Shown one piece after another: positions 18,879 to 26,807 of a stretch of 64,000 nt of DNA (position 1 is its first letter; each line of letters opens with the position of its first letter). Made by a program: the position numbers and the translations under genes. The notes under the pieces were generated by a model. The model did not search any database and was not told where the DNA came from. It worked only from the letters and a program-made list of their open reading frames with translations. Origin of the DNA: Pseudomonadota bacterium (lineage in GTDB: Bacteria > Pseudomonadota > Alphaproteobacteria > Sphingomonadales > Govanellaceae); NCBI GenBank assembly GCA_003577275.1, contig QEVO01000002.1, positions 434,001 through 498,000 of the forward strand, read 5' to 3'.

Positions 18879-19349
18879 ATGGCAACCGAACAGGCCACCT
18901 TCGCCATGGGCTGTTTTTGGGGCGTCGAAGTGACATTCCGCAACACGCCGGGAGTCAAGGACGCCATTGTCGGCTACACTGGCGGGCATACCGCCAATCC
19001 CACCTATCAGGAAGTGTGCAGCGATGCTACCGGCCACGCCGAGGCCATTTTGGTCACCTATGACCCCGCTGAAATTTCCTATGAGGACTTGCTGAAGGTG
19101 TTTTGGGATAACCACAACCCCACCACCTTGAACCGCCAGGGGCCGGACGTCGGCACGCAATATCGCTCGGCGATCTTCTATCATTCGGCGGCGCAAAAAG
19201 CGGCGGCGGAAACCTCCAAGGCGGCGATGGCCGGCCGCTTCCCCCGTCCCATCGTCACCGAAATTGTCCCTGCCGCCCCCTTCTATCCGGCGGAGGAATA
19301 CCACCAGCGTTATCTGGAAAAGCGCGGGCTGGCGAGCTGTCATATCTGA
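18879..19349 (+). CDS. msrA: Peptide methionine sulfoxide reductase MsrA
   Basis: 156 aa, the short single-domain form. Catalytic GCFWG lies at 11-15 (Cys12), with the conserved [20 protein letters not shown] and [12 protein letters not shown] segments and an [10 protein letters not shown]-terminus followed by a possible recycling Cys (residue 154). It reduces methionine-S-sulfoxide in proteins using thioredoxin. Divergent from the peptide-transporter operon; a perfect 11-bp hairpin sits 30 nt after the stop. Confidence 0.95.
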   Translation: MATEQATFAMGCFWGVEVTFRNTPGVKDAIVGYTGGHTANPTYQEVCSDATGHAEAILVTYDPAEISYEDLLKVFWDNHNPTTLNRQGPDVGTQYRSAIFYHSAAQKAAAETSKAAMAGRFPRPIVTEIVPAAPFYPAEEYHQRYLEKRGLASCHI

Positions 19350-19378
19350 CCGTCACGTAAACTGACCGCAGACCGTCG

Positions 19379-19409
19379 TCTGGGCATGGCTCATGATCCC
19401 ATGCCCAGA
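19379..19409. terminator. Perfect hairpin after msrA, possible terminator
   Basis: TCTGGGCATGG, 9-nt loop, CCATGCCCAGA: 11 perfect base pairs, 30 nt after the msrA stop and 9 nt before the next start. No T-run follows, so it is not a textbook rho-independent terminator; it may slow polymerase, protect the mRNA end or serve as a protein site. Confidence 0.45.
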
Positions 19410-19417
19410 GACAGCCG

Positions 19418-20059
19418 ATGCGCCTCAGCCGCCGCAACCTGCCCTGCCGCCATGCGGCGATGATGGCGATGGCGCGGCGGCTCACCTGGGCCGTCTTTCA
19501 CGACCATCAGCCGATGACCATGGAAGAAATGATGCTCCGCGCCGTAGCCATGGGCGGCGGCGGACTTTTCCTATCCTTACGTCTGTTTTTAACGGCGCTG
19601 GCCCACGCCGGCCGAGAGCTGGCGGTCAGATTTGACGCCGGCGATCAAACATCCATTCGCCTCTATCGCGCCGACCCTATTTCTGGCCGCTTGCTGCGCC
19701 AAGTGTCATCCATTCCGACAATCGCCTGCTTGACCATCGACTGCGCCGCCGAGGAATGGGAGACGCTGAGGCTGCACCTTGAGGCATGGGAGATCAGCCA
19801 TTTATTGCGGGTGTTGGCGGCGCAAGCGCCCCTCTCCCGCCGCCAGCAGATGATCCTTTGCCAAGCCGGCCCCACCATCCACCGCCACAGCGATTATCCC
19901 CTGCCGCCCCTATCCCTCGCTGCCAGCGGCATCCCGCTCCTTCATCTCACCGAAACCGATATGGACCTGGCGACGGAGTACGGCTATTACCACCGCCTGG
20001 CAACAACTCTGCATAAAGCGGACTTCGCTTGTAATTTATACGCTTATAGCGTACAATAA
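19418..20059 (+). CDS. Protein of unknown function
   Basis: 213 aa, not recognised. The frame is open, with GC-rich third positions in most codons, which supports a real gene. There is no signal peptide; a hydrophobic stretch sits near 46-65 (MGGGGLFLSLRLFLTALAHA) and the C-terminal half is a mix of short helices and Leu-rich strands (PLSLAASGIPLLHLTETDMD). The ribosome site is weak and several later ATGs (residues 15, 16, 18) could serve as start. Its last 20 codons run over the promoter-like palindrome of the toxin-antitoxin pair, so the far 3' end may be decayed or shared. Confidence 0.5.
   Translation: MRLSRRNLPCRHAAMMAMARRLTWAVFHDHQPMTMEEMMLRAVAMGGGGLFLSLRLFLTALAHAGRELAVRFDAGDQTSIRLYRADPISGRLLRQVSSIPTIACLTIDCAAEEWETLRLHLEAWEISHLLRVLAAQAPLSRRQQMILCQAGPTIHRHSDYPLPPLSLAASGIPLLHLTETDMDLATEYGYYHRLATTLHKADFACNLYAYSVQ
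20037..20055. promoter_or_regulatory. Palindrome in front of brnT-like gene
   Basis: TATACGCT, 3 nt, AGCGTACA: 7 of 8 positions symmetric, flanked by TTGTAA and AATAATTAATAT, just before the BrnT frame. BrnA-type antitoxins are known to repress their own promoter by binding such palindromes; here this is inferred from position. Confidence 0.4.
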
Positions 20060-20064
20060 TTAAT

Positions 20065-20331
20065 ATACGGGTCGAATGGGACGCGGCCAAAGATAAAGCC
20101 AACATCGCCAAACATGGTCTCTCTTTGGGGGATGCGGTTGAACTTTTGGCCGGCAAACCTGTGATCACCGTGGACGAACGCCACGATTACGGAGAAGCCC
20201 GATACATCGCCGTTGGTCCTATTAACGGCCGTTTGTGCGTCTGTGTTTTTACCCTTCGCGGCAAGACGTATCGGATTATTTCCTTACGCAAAGCCAATGA
20301 GAGAGAGCGTCATGACCACCAAAACCCGTAA
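20065..20331 (+). CDS. brnT: BrnT-family toxin-like protein with no standard start codon
   Basis: About 88 aa. The frame reads IRVEWDAAKDKANIAKHGLS at its start, then a DAVELLAGKP segment, DERHDYGEARYIAVGPINGR and YRIISLRKANERE, covering the whole BrnT fold (RNase-like toxin) including the conserved WD..K...N..KHG and the RxISARKA-like motif. In-frame codons between the upstream TAG (20047) and the first conserved residue are CGT ACA ATA ATT AAT ATA, with no ATG, GTG or TTG; ATA at 20065 stands where Met is expected. The next usable start (TTG 20125) would remove a third of the domain. Either a rare start is used or the toxin has been silenced by ATG to ATA. Overlaps the antitoxin by 20 bp. 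Confidence 0.7.
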   Translation: MRVEWDAAKDKANIAKHGLSLGDAVELLAGKPVITVDERHDYGEARYIAVGPINGRLCVCVFTLRGKTYRIISLRKANERERHDHQNP

Positions 20332-20719
20332 AAGCCGGATTGTCGGGGTAAGCCTTGCCAAGGCCAGAAAGCGCAAAAGCGCCACCGACTGGGTGCGTGT
20401 AGACGCCTTGACGGACACTGATATCGCCAAGGCCATCGCCGCGGATCAGGATGCCGCGCCGGACATGAGTCTCGCTTTGCGCCGGGGATACAAATATCTG
20501 CCCAAAGGCTATCCCGATGACATGGGGCCGGACGTCAAGACCATCCGGAAACGGCTGGGCTTGTCGCAAGGAGCGTTCGCCAAGCGGTTTGGTCTGCCGG
20601 TGGCGACGATCCGCAATTGGGAACAGGGCCGCACGGTACCAGACCGCCCCGCCCAAGTCCTGCTACGAGTAATTGCTGCCGCGCCTAAGACAGTGCAAAA
20701 AGCCGTCGAGGCGGCGTAA
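20312..20719 (+). CDS. brnA: BrnA-like antitoxin with XRE helix-turn-helix
   Basis: 135 aa from ATG 20312 with a GAGAGAG ribosome site; the open frame upstream runs over brnT and is discarded. The N-terminal half (about 1-60) is basic and then acidic (DALTDTDIAKAIAADQDAAP), the part expected to bind the toxin; the C-terminal half is an XRE-type helix-turn-helix (IRKRLGLSQGAFAKRFGLPV then TIRNWEQGR). BrnA partners normally neutralise BrnT and repress the operon. The DNA-binding domain looks intact even though brnT lacks a normal start. Confidence 0.82.
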   Translation: MTTKTRKSRIVGVSLAKARKRKSATDWVRVDALTDTDIAKAIAADQDAAPDMSLALRRGYKYLPKGYPDDMGPDVKTIRKRLGLSQGAFAKRFGLPVATIRNWEQGRTVPDRPAQVLLRVIAAAPKTVQKAVEAA

Positions 20720-20724
20720 AAAAT

Positions 20725-21573
20725 CTAAGCGTCCTCCACCAGCCGGCCATAGAGATCGGGGCGGCGGTCGCGAAAGAAGCCGAAGGCGGCGCGGTGGGCG
20801 CGGATCTGATCAATATCGAATTTATGCATGATCACCCCTTCCTCGCCGTCGCCCAGTTCGGCCTTGGTGTCGCCGCGGTGATCGGCGATGAAGGAATGAC
20901 CATAAAAATGCTGCCCCTCCTCGGTGCCGGTGCGGTTGGCGGCGATCACCGGGACGACGTTCGATACCGCATGGCCGATCATGGCGCGCTGCCATAAGCG
21001 CCGGGTATCGAGGTTGGGCTCCTCCGGTTCCGAACCGATGGCGGTGGGATAAAGCAGAAGTTCCGCGCCCATCAGCATCATCGCGCGCGCACACTCGGGA
21101 AACCACTGATCCCAGCAGATGCCGACGCCGATGCGGCCAAACCGCGTGTCCCACGCTTTGAATCCGGTGTTGCCGGGACGGAAATAAAATTTTTCCTCAT
21201 AACCGGGGCCATCGGGAATGTGGCTCTTGCGATACGTGCCAAGCACCTCACCGCCGGCGTCGATCATCACCAGGCTGTTGTAAAAGTGCGGCCCATCGCG
21301 TTCAAAAATTGAGGTGGGAATAGCGACGTTCAACTCCCGTGCCAGTTCGCGCATCGCCGTCACCGCCGGATGATCCGCCACCGGATAAGCGCGGGAAAAT
21401 AAATTCTCATCCTCATGGCGGCAGAAGTAATAGCCCTGGAACAGTTCCGGCGGCAGGATGATCTCCGCACCGACGGCGGCCGCCTCGCGCACCCGCGCCG
21501 CGACGCGAGCGATATCATCCGCCATGACATCGGTGAACGAAAGCTGGATGGCGGCGACGGTGATCTCGGTCAT
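20725..21573 (-). CDS. aguB: N-carbamoylputrescine amidase
   Basis: 282 aa of the nitrilase superfamily. The catalytic triad is visible as Glu43 (LPPELFQGYYF), Lys116 (YRKSHIPDGPGY) and Cys153 (VGICWDQWFPECARAM); the GYYF and GPGYEEKFYF surroundings are those of N-carbamoylputrescine amidases, which yield putrescine, CO2 and ammonia. It starts 3 nt after the agmatine deiminase stop, with GAGGAG inside the end of that gene, so both steps from agmatine to putrescine are coupled. Confidence 0.93.
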   Translation of the reverse strand: MTEITVAAIQLSFTDVMADDIARVAARVREAAAVGAEIILPPELFQGYYFCRHEDENLFSRAYPVADHPAVTAMRELARELNVAIPTSIFERDGPHFYNSLVMIDAGGEVLGTYRKSHIPDGPGYEEKFYFRPGNTGFKAWDTRFGRIGVGICWDQWFPECARAMMLMGAELLLYPTAIGSEPEEPNLDTRRLWQRAMIGHAVSNVVPVIAANRTGTEEGQHFYGHSFIADHRGDTKAELGDGEEGVIMHKFDIDQIRAHRAAFGFFRDRRPDLYGRLVEDA

Positions 21574-21576
21574 CGC

Positions 21577-22632
21577 TCAAATCTCCTCGATGGGCCAAGC
21601 CGGCTGCTGCTGGGTAATGCAGTGGAACGAGCCGCCGCCGGTGAGCAAATGTTCGGCGCGCAGCCCCACGGTGCGCCGGGTGGGAAACAGGTTGGAGAGG
21701 CGCGCCACCGCTTCGTCGTCATAGCGTGAGCCGTAGACCGGCACCACCACCGTGCTATTGGCGATGTAGAAGTTCATGTAACTGGCCGGCACCACCTCGC
21801 CGTCCTCATTCTCGATGCGGCCCGGCGAGGGTATGGTTTCCACTTCCAGCCCGGCCGACTTCAGCACCCGCAGGGCATCGGCGTATACATCGCGGTTGGG
21901 ATCATCACTTGCGCGCGCCTCCATGCTCACCACCAGACCCGGCGCCACGAAGCGCGCCAAATTATCCACATGGCCGTCGGTGTGATCAGCGATCAGGCCG
22001 TCGTTGAGCCACACCACCTTGTCAAAACCCAAAGCTTCCGCCAAAAGCCGCTCGGCTTGAAGTTCCGCCATGCCGGCATTGCGATTGGGATTGAGAAGAC
22101 ACTGCCGGGTGGTAAGCACGCATCCCCGCCCGTCGCCATCGAGCGCGCCGCCTTCCAAGATCCAATCATAGCGCCGCAGGTCGATACCGGCGCGAGCGGC
22201 CACTTGAGCGGCCACCTGATCATCGCCGGGAAGATCGTACTTGCCGCCCCAACCGTTGAAGCGGAAAGCAGCGGCGCTCACCCTGCTCTCGTCGGCAACA
22301 AAGATCGGCCCGGTATCGCGCAGCCAGATGTCGCCGAAGGCGGCGTCGATGATCTCTGCGCCGAGGCCCGCCAGCGCCCTTTCCGCCGAGGCTCGCGCTT
22401 CAGCATTAGCCACCAGGATTTTCAAGGCTTCGCCCCGCGCCCGGCCGGTGGCCCGGTCAACGTCGGCGATGGCGGCGAAAAGCGACGCCACCTCGGCCCG
22501 TGCCGGTTCCAGGTCGTCTAGCCACAGCTCGCCATGACTCGGCCAGGCCGACCACACGGCGGCATGGCGCGCCCACTCGGCGGGCGGCCGCATGGTAGCC
22601 AGGGTCAGGCCAGAGCTTTGCATCAAGGTCAT
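21577..22632 (-). CDS. aguA: Agmatine deiminase
   Basis: 351 aa of the peptidyl-arginine deiminase-like family. Substrate-binding and catalytic features seen: [30 protein letters not shown] with the conserved [12 protein letters not shown] with the catalytic His, and the C-terminal GGGSFHC nucleophile (Cys338). Converts agmatine to N-carbamoylputrescine and ammonia; the product is used by the next gene. First gene of a two-gene operon. Confidence 0.94.
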   Translation of the reverse strand: MTLMQSSGLTLATMRPPAEWARHAAVWSAWPSHGELWLDDLEPARAEVASLFAAIADVDRATGRARGEALKILVANAEARASAERALAGLGAEIIDAAFGDIWLRDTGPIFVADESRVSAAAFRFNGWGGKYDLPGDDQVAAQVAARAGIDLRRYDWILEGGALDGDGRGCVLTTRQCLLNPNRNAGMAELQAERLLAEALGFDKVVWLNDGLIADHTDGHVDNLARFVAPGLVVSMEARASDDPNRDVYADALRVLKSAGLEVETIPSPGRIENEDGEVVPASYMNFYIANSTVVVPVYGSRYDDEAVARLSNLFPTRRTVGLRAEHLLTGGGSFHCITQQQPAWPIEEI

Positions 22633-22713
22633 GCCAGTATACTCACCAAGGGGCGCGATCGGCGGGTAAAGTAGGGTCTGGGGGGCGTGGCCGCAAGAAA
22701 TTTTCGGCCCCTC

Positions 22714-23607
22714 TCAGTGGTCCGGGCACGGTCCCCGTTCAAGCTGCACCGTGGCGTGCGCGATGCCATAGGTTTCATCGAGAAACGCCTTGATCCGGCT
22801 CAACGTGGCGTCGCCGTCCGCGGACTCGGCCACCCGGGCGTGCAAGGTCACCAGCGGGTGTTTTTCGGTCAGCGACCAGACATGAATGTGGTGCACGTCC
22901 TCAATCTCGGGCAAGGCCGCCAGCAACCGCTTGCGGATGTCGTCCGCTTCCGCCGTCTCCGGCGCGCCTTCCAAGAGGATATGGCCGGAGCGGCGAATAA
23001 GATCGATAGCGCCGAACAGCAGCAGCGCCGCCACCAGCAGCGACAGCAAGGGGTCGATCAACGTCCAGCCGCCAAAGATGATGACGAGGGCGGCGATAAT
23101 CGCCGCCAGCGAGCCTAGGATATCGCCGGCGACATGCAAGAGCGCGCCGCGCAGATTGAGGCTATGGTGACGATCGCCGCCATGGAGAATGCGAAATGCG
23201 ACAAGGTTGGCGATAAGGCCGGCTATCGCCACGATCAGCATCGGGATGGCGGCAATCTGAGAGCCGGCGACAAAGCGTTCGGCGGCCTCGGCAATGATCC
23301 ATACCGCCACCACCAACAGCATGACGCCATTGGCAAACGCCGCCAGCACCTGCGCCCGACCATAGCCATAGGAGCGCCTATCGTCCGATGGCCGGGCGGC
23401 GAAGTGAAAGCCGGCAAGGGCCAACGCCAGCGCCCCGCTGTCGGCCAGCATGTGGCCGGCGTCCGCCAGCAACGCCAGCGAACCGGACATCAGGCCGCCC
23501 ACCGCCTCGACCACCATGAACGACACGGTGAGCGCCAGCGCCAAGCCCACCCGTTTCCGGTCGCCCAAGTGGGAATGGCGGTCGCCGTCATGAGTTCCGT
23601 CAGGCAT
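22714..23607 (-). CDS. Cation diffusion facilitator (ZitB/CzcD-like)
   Basis: 297 aa. A short His-rich N-terminus (HDGDRHSH) leads into six membrane helices; helix 2 has HMLAD and helix 5 the HVAGD motif, the four-residue metal site (His/Asp) of zinc-type CDF exporters. The C-terminal cytosolic domain (about 205-290, EDVHHIHVWSLTEKHPLVTL) is the ferredoxin-like metal sensor. Exports Zn(II) or similar ions in exchange for protons. Separate transcription unit: a terminator-like hairpin lies upstream at 23668-23706. Confidence 0.9.
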   Translation of the reverse strand: MPDGTHDGDRHSHLGDRKRVGLALALTVSFMVVEAVGGLMSGSLALLADAGHMLADSGALALALAGFHFAARPSDDRRSYGYGRAQVLAAFANGVMLLVVAVWIIAEAAERFVAGSQIAAIPMLIVAIAGLIANLVAFRILHGGDRHHSLNLRGALLHVAGDILGSLAAIIAALVIIFGGWTLIDPLLSLLVAALLLFGAIDLIRRSGHILLEGAPETAEADDIRKRLLAALPEIEDVHHIHVWSLTEKHPLVTLHARVAESADGDATLSRIKAFLDETYGIAHATVQLERGPCPDH

Positions 23608-23667
23608 GGCTTAAACCCTCTTGACCAGCGCCAGCATGACGCGGGCGTAAAGGCTTGGCAAGATGGC

Positions 23668-23706
23668 AAAAAAAGAAACCCCGGCGCACGTGAAAGCGCA
23701 CCGGGG
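23668..23706 (-). terminator. Rho-independent terminator on the minus strand
   Basis: On the minus strand a CCCCGG-t-GCGC arm, a loop of about 8 nt and a GCGC-CGGGG arm are followed by TTTCTTTTTTT. It is about 200 nt downstream of the ratA stop and 60 nt before the CDF start, so it ends either the lpdA-lipA-ratA transcript or a separate small RNA. Confidence 0.75.
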
Positions 23707-23905
23707 GGCGGGTCGGCATGCGGGATATGCACCCCGTCGGCCGACGTATGCCGAAGTTTGCCCGACAGAGGAATGGATGCTTCCAAACACAACTACGGAA
23801 CGACAAAAAGCATCCGTCGTTCGTGGCAAGAGGGAATATGGGAAGCGCCTGCGACAGGCAATCGCGGCGACGGGTGGGTCGCCCAAAAAAATGGGTGGGT
23901 CGGCA
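23707..23905 (-). ncRNA. Candidate structured small RNA or long 3' UTR
   Basis: This gap of about 300 nt (23608-23911) has no convincing coding frame. Read on the minus strand it holds several inverted repeats: GCCTG-TCG-CAGGC, AACGAC/GTCGTT, GGATGCTT/AAGCATCC (overlapping, hence mutually exclusive with the previous one) and an imperfect CGGCAT...ATGCCG stem, then the terminator at 23668-23706. A direct repeat GACCCACCC occurs twice near 23877-23903. I do not recognise a known RNA family. It could be a stand-alone sRNA or the 3' end of the ratA mRNA. Confidence 0.3.
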
Positions 23906-23911
23906 GCAAAA

Positions 23912-24352
23912 TTAGCTGCGCTTGCCGTAAATCTCCTCGGCGCGCTTGACGAAAGCCATCACCATGTGATGCACCGCCTCGGTAAACAGCGCACCGACGA
24001 GTTTTTCAAAAAGATGGCTCTTGAACTGGAAATCGACCACGAAGTCGATGGTGCAGTGTCCGTTCGGCTCAGGCATGAAGTCCCAGCGGTTATGCAGATA
24101 CTTCAACGGTCCATCGACATAGGAGACTTCAATGCTTTTGACCGGATCGAGATGGACGTGGGAGGTGAACTTTTCGCGAAACATCTTAAAGCCGATGATC
24201 AGATCAGCCCAGAACTGGTTCGGCGCCCGCTTGAAGATACGCGCTCCCAGGCACCATGGGAGAAATTCCGGGTAGCGATCGACATCGACGACAACGGCAT
24301 AAAGCTCTTCGGCACTGAAAGGCAGCGTGCGCCGTTCTTCGTGGCGAGGCAT
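23912..24352 (-). CDS. ratA: RatA/COQ10-family START-like protein
   Basis: 146 aa. The polyketide-cyclase/START-like fold is evident: FSAEELYAVVVDVDRYPEFLPWC at the N-terminus, a central strand with VSYVDGPLKYLHN, and a C-terminal helix (VGALFTEAVHHMVMAFVKRA). Alphaproteobacterial members next to lipA resemble eukaryotic Coq10, a ubiquinone-binding protein needed for respiration; E. coli RatA was described as a ribosome-association toxin. The respiratory role is more likely here given lipA and lpdA upstream. Starts 4 nt after the lipA stop. Confidence 0.88.
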   Translation of the reverse strand: MPRHEERRTLPFSAEELYAVVVDVDRYPEFLPWCLGARIFKRAPNQFWADLIIGFKMFREKFTSHVHLDPVKSIEVSYVDGPLKYLHNRWDFMPEPNGHCTIDFVVDFQFKSHLFEKLVGALFTEAVHHMVMAFVKRAEEIYGKRS

Positions 24353-24356
24353 CTAT

Positions 24357-25280
24357 TTATGGATTTTTAGCAAGCTGCGCGGCGCGGTTGGCGCGCAGCC
24401 GGGCAAAATCGTCGCCGGCATGATAGGACGAGCGCGTCAATGGCGAGGACGCCACCAGCAGAAAGCCTCGCGCATAAGCGATGGTTTCGTAATTCTTGAA
24501 TTCATCAGGCGTAATGAAGCGGTCAATCGGCGCATGGCGCGGCGTCGGCTGCAGGTACTGGCCGATGGTCAAGAAATCGATATCGGCGGAGCGCATGTCG
24601 TCCATCACCTGCTGCACTTCGTGTCTTTCTTCGCCAAGGCCAACCATGATGCCGGATTTGGTAAAGATTGTCGGGTCGAGTTCCTTCACCCGCTCCAAAA
24701 GCCTGAGCGAATGGAAATAGCGCGCGCCCGGGCGGATGGTGGGATAAAGCCGCGGCACGGTTTCCAGATTATGGTTGTAAACATCGGGCTTGGCGGCGAC
24801 CACCATTTCCAACGCGCCGGGCTTGTTCCGAAAATCGGGGGTGAGGATTTCCACCGTGGTGTTGGGCGCTTCGCGGCGCAACGCCTCGATCACCTTAACG
24901 AACTGGGAAGCGCCGCCGTCATCGAGATCGTCGCGGTCCACCGAGGTGATGACCACGTGCTCCAACTTCATGTCGCGCACCGCCTCCGCCACATGCTGCG
25001 GCTCAAGCGGGTCCACCGGCCGACCCAAACCGGTCTTGATGTTGCAAAAGGCGCAGGCGCGGGTGCAGATATCGCCTAGGATCATCATGGTGGCGTGCTT
25101 TTTCTGCCAGCACTCGCCGATGTTGGGGCAGGCCGCCTCCTCGCACACGGTATGGAGCTTCAGCCCGCGCATGAGCCGGCGGGTCTCGGCGAATTCCGCC
25201 GAGGTCGGGGCCTTGACCCGCAGCCATTCGGGCTTGGGCTTGCGGGGGCCTTCCACCTTGATGTTTTCAACCTTGCTCAT
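24357..25280 (-). CDS. lipA: Lipoyl synthase LipA
   Basis: 307 aa radical-SAM enzyme. Auxiliary cluster cysteines 46, 51 and 57 ([12 protein letters not shown]) and the radical-[11 protein letters not shown] (Cys72, 76, 79) are intact, as is the C-terminal RSSYHAGD serine ligand region. Inserts two sulfurs into octanoyl groups on E2 subunits, so it serves the pyruvate dehydrogenase encoded just upstream. Preceded by a family A repeat in the lpdA-lipA gap. Confidence 0.97.
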   Translation of the reverse strand: MSKVENIKVEGPRKPKPEWLRVKAPTSAEFAETRRLMRGLKLHTVCEEAACPNIGECWQKKHATMMILGDICTRACAFCNIKTGLGRPVDPLEPQHVAEAVRDMKLEHVVITSVDRDDLDDGGASQFVKVIEALRREAPNTTVEILTPDFRNKPGALEMVVAAKPDVYNHNLETVPRLYPTIRPGARYFHSLRLLERVKELDPTIFTKSGIMVGLGEERHEVQQVMDDMRSADIDFLTIGQYLQPTPRHAPIDRFITPDEFKNYETIAYARGFLLVASSPLTRSSYHAGDDFARLRANRAAQLAKNP

Positions 25281-25303
25281 AAATGCTCCAATCCGCCCTA
25301 CCT

Positions 25304-25365
25304 GTCATCCCCGTGAAAACGGGGATCTACCTTAAGTCTGGATTCCCGCTTGCGCGGGAATGACG
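25304..25365. repeat. Family A palindromic repeat, copy 1
   Basis: GTCATCCCCGTGAAAACGGGGATC, a spacer, then GGATTCCCGCTTGCGCGGGAATGAC. Two nested hairpins in opposite order; GTCAT/ATGAC at the outer ends. Sits between lpdA and lipA inside an operon, so it is transcribed. Confidence 0.85.
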
Positions 25366-25387
25366 GTTAGGGGGCCATTCCTACCCC

Positions 25388-26791
25388 CTAAATGTGGAGG
25401 GCGCGGCCGTAGGCGTCAAGCACGCTTTCGTGCAGCATCTCGGAGAGGGTCGGATGCGGGAACACGGTATGCATCAACTCGGCCTCCGTGGTCTCCAGCG
25501 TCCGGGCCAGGGTATAGCTGTGGATAAGCTCGGTCACCTCGGCGCCGATCATGTGCGCGCCTAGAAGCTCACCGGTCTTGGCGTCGAACACGGTCTTAAT
25601 AAAGCCCTCCGGCTCGCCCAGGGCGATGGCCTTGCCGTTGCCGATAAAGGGAAAGCGGCCGACCTTGATCTCCCGGCCCGCCGCCTTGGCCTTGGCTTCC
25701 GTCATGCCCACCGAGGCCACCTGCGGCCGGCAGTAGGTACAGCCCGGAATGTTGCCCTTGTCCAGGGGATGGACGTCCTTGACCCCGGCGATCTTTTCCA
25801 CCGCGATCACGCCCTCATGGCTCGCCTTATGGGCGAGCCAGGGCGCGCCGGTCAGGTCGCCGATGGCCCACACGCCCTTGACGTTGGTTTCGCCCCACTG
25901 GTTGGTGACCACATGGCCCTTTTCCACCTTGACCCCGGCGGCTTCGAGGCCCAGATCCTCGACATTGCCGGTGATGCCGATGGCCAGGATCACCCGCTCG
26001 ACCTTGATCTCCTGGGTCTTGCCGTCCTTGGTTTCAACAACAGCCGTGACATCGGCCTTGCCGGGCTTCAATTCCTTGACGTTGGCGGAGGTGAGTATCT
26101 TCATGCCCTGCTTGACAAAGGCTTTCTGGGCGAAGGCGGAAATTTCCTCATCCTCCACCGGCAGCACCCGGTCGAGCATTTCGACCACGGTGACTTCCGC
26201 GCCAAGGTCGCGATAGAAACTGGCGAATTCGATACCAATGGCGCCCGAGCCCACCACCAGGATCGACTTCGGCATCATGTCCGGCGTCATGGCGTGGCGG
26301 TAGGTCCAGATCAGCTTGCCGTCAGCCTTCAGGTGCGGCAGTTCCCGCGCCCGCGCGCCGGTGGCGAGGATGATGTTCTTGGCCGCCACCGTTTCCTTCT
26401 TGCCGTCTTTTTTATCCACCGTCACTTTGCCGGCAGTCGCCAAGCGGGCGTGGCCCTCGATCACCGTCACCTTGTTTTTCTTCAACAGCATGGTGACGCC
26501 GCCGTTCAACTGCTTGGCCACCTTGCGGCTGCGCTCGACGATTTTTGCAATATCAAAGCTGACGTTGTCCGCCTTCAAGCCATAAGCGGAAGCATGCGTC
26601 ATGATATGATAGGCTTCCGAGGAGCGCAGCAGCGCCTTGGTTGGAATGCAGCCCCAGTTGAGGCAGATGCCGCCCAAGAGTTCGCGCTCGATGACCGCGG
26701 TTTTCAGTCCCAGTTGCGCGGCGCGGATCGCCGCCACATAGCCGCCCGGCCCGCCGCCGATCACGATGAGGTCGAAGGATTGTTCAGTCAT
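25388..26791 (-). CDS. lpdA: Dihydrolipoyl dehydrogenase (E3)
   Basis: 467 aa from ATG 26791 (AAGGACGG upstream); an open extension to 26836 overlaps pdhC and is rejected. FAD-binding GGGPGGYVAA near 12-21, redox disulfide CLNWGC (Cys43, Cys48), second nucleotide fold GSGAIGIEFASFYRDLG, and the C-terminal HTVFPHPTLSE with the catalytic His-Glu. Reoxidises the lipoyl groups of the dehydrogenase complex with NAD+. Follows pdhC by 16 nt. Confidence 0.97.
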   Translation of the reverse strand: MTEQSFDLIVIGGGPGGYVAAIRAAQLGLKTAVIERELLGGICLNWGCIPTKALLRSSEAYHIMTHASAYGLKADNVSFDIAKIVERSRKVAKQLNGGVTMLLKKNKVTVIEGHARLATAGKVTVDKKDGKKETVAAKNIILATGARARELPHLKADGKLIWTYRHAMTPDMMPKSILVVGSGAIGIEFASFYRDLGAEVTVVEMLDRVLPVEDEEISAFAQKAFVKQGMKILTSANVKELKPGKADVTAVVETKDGKTQEIKVERVILAIGITGNVEDLGLEAAGVKVEKGHVVTNQWGETNVKGVWAIGDLTGAPWLAHKASHEGVIAVEKIAGVKDVHPLDKGNIPGCTYCRPQVASVGMTEAKAKAAGREIKVGRFPFIGNGKAIALGEPEGFIKTVFDAKTGELLGAHMIGAEVTELIHSYTLARTLETTEAELMHTVFPHPTLSEMLHESVLDAYGRALHI

Positions 26792-26807
26792 AAAATCCGT
26801 CCTTAAG

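Noticed and set aside
23663..24370. Plus-strand open frame of 235 codons in the ratA region
   Set aside because: Begins within the terminator hairpin and then runs antisense to ratA; the non-overlapping first 80 codons lack any recognisable fold and cover the structured RNA-like gap.
25769..26806. Plus-strand open frame of 345 codons
   Set aside because: Antisense to lpdA; composition typical of a GC-driven shadow frame.
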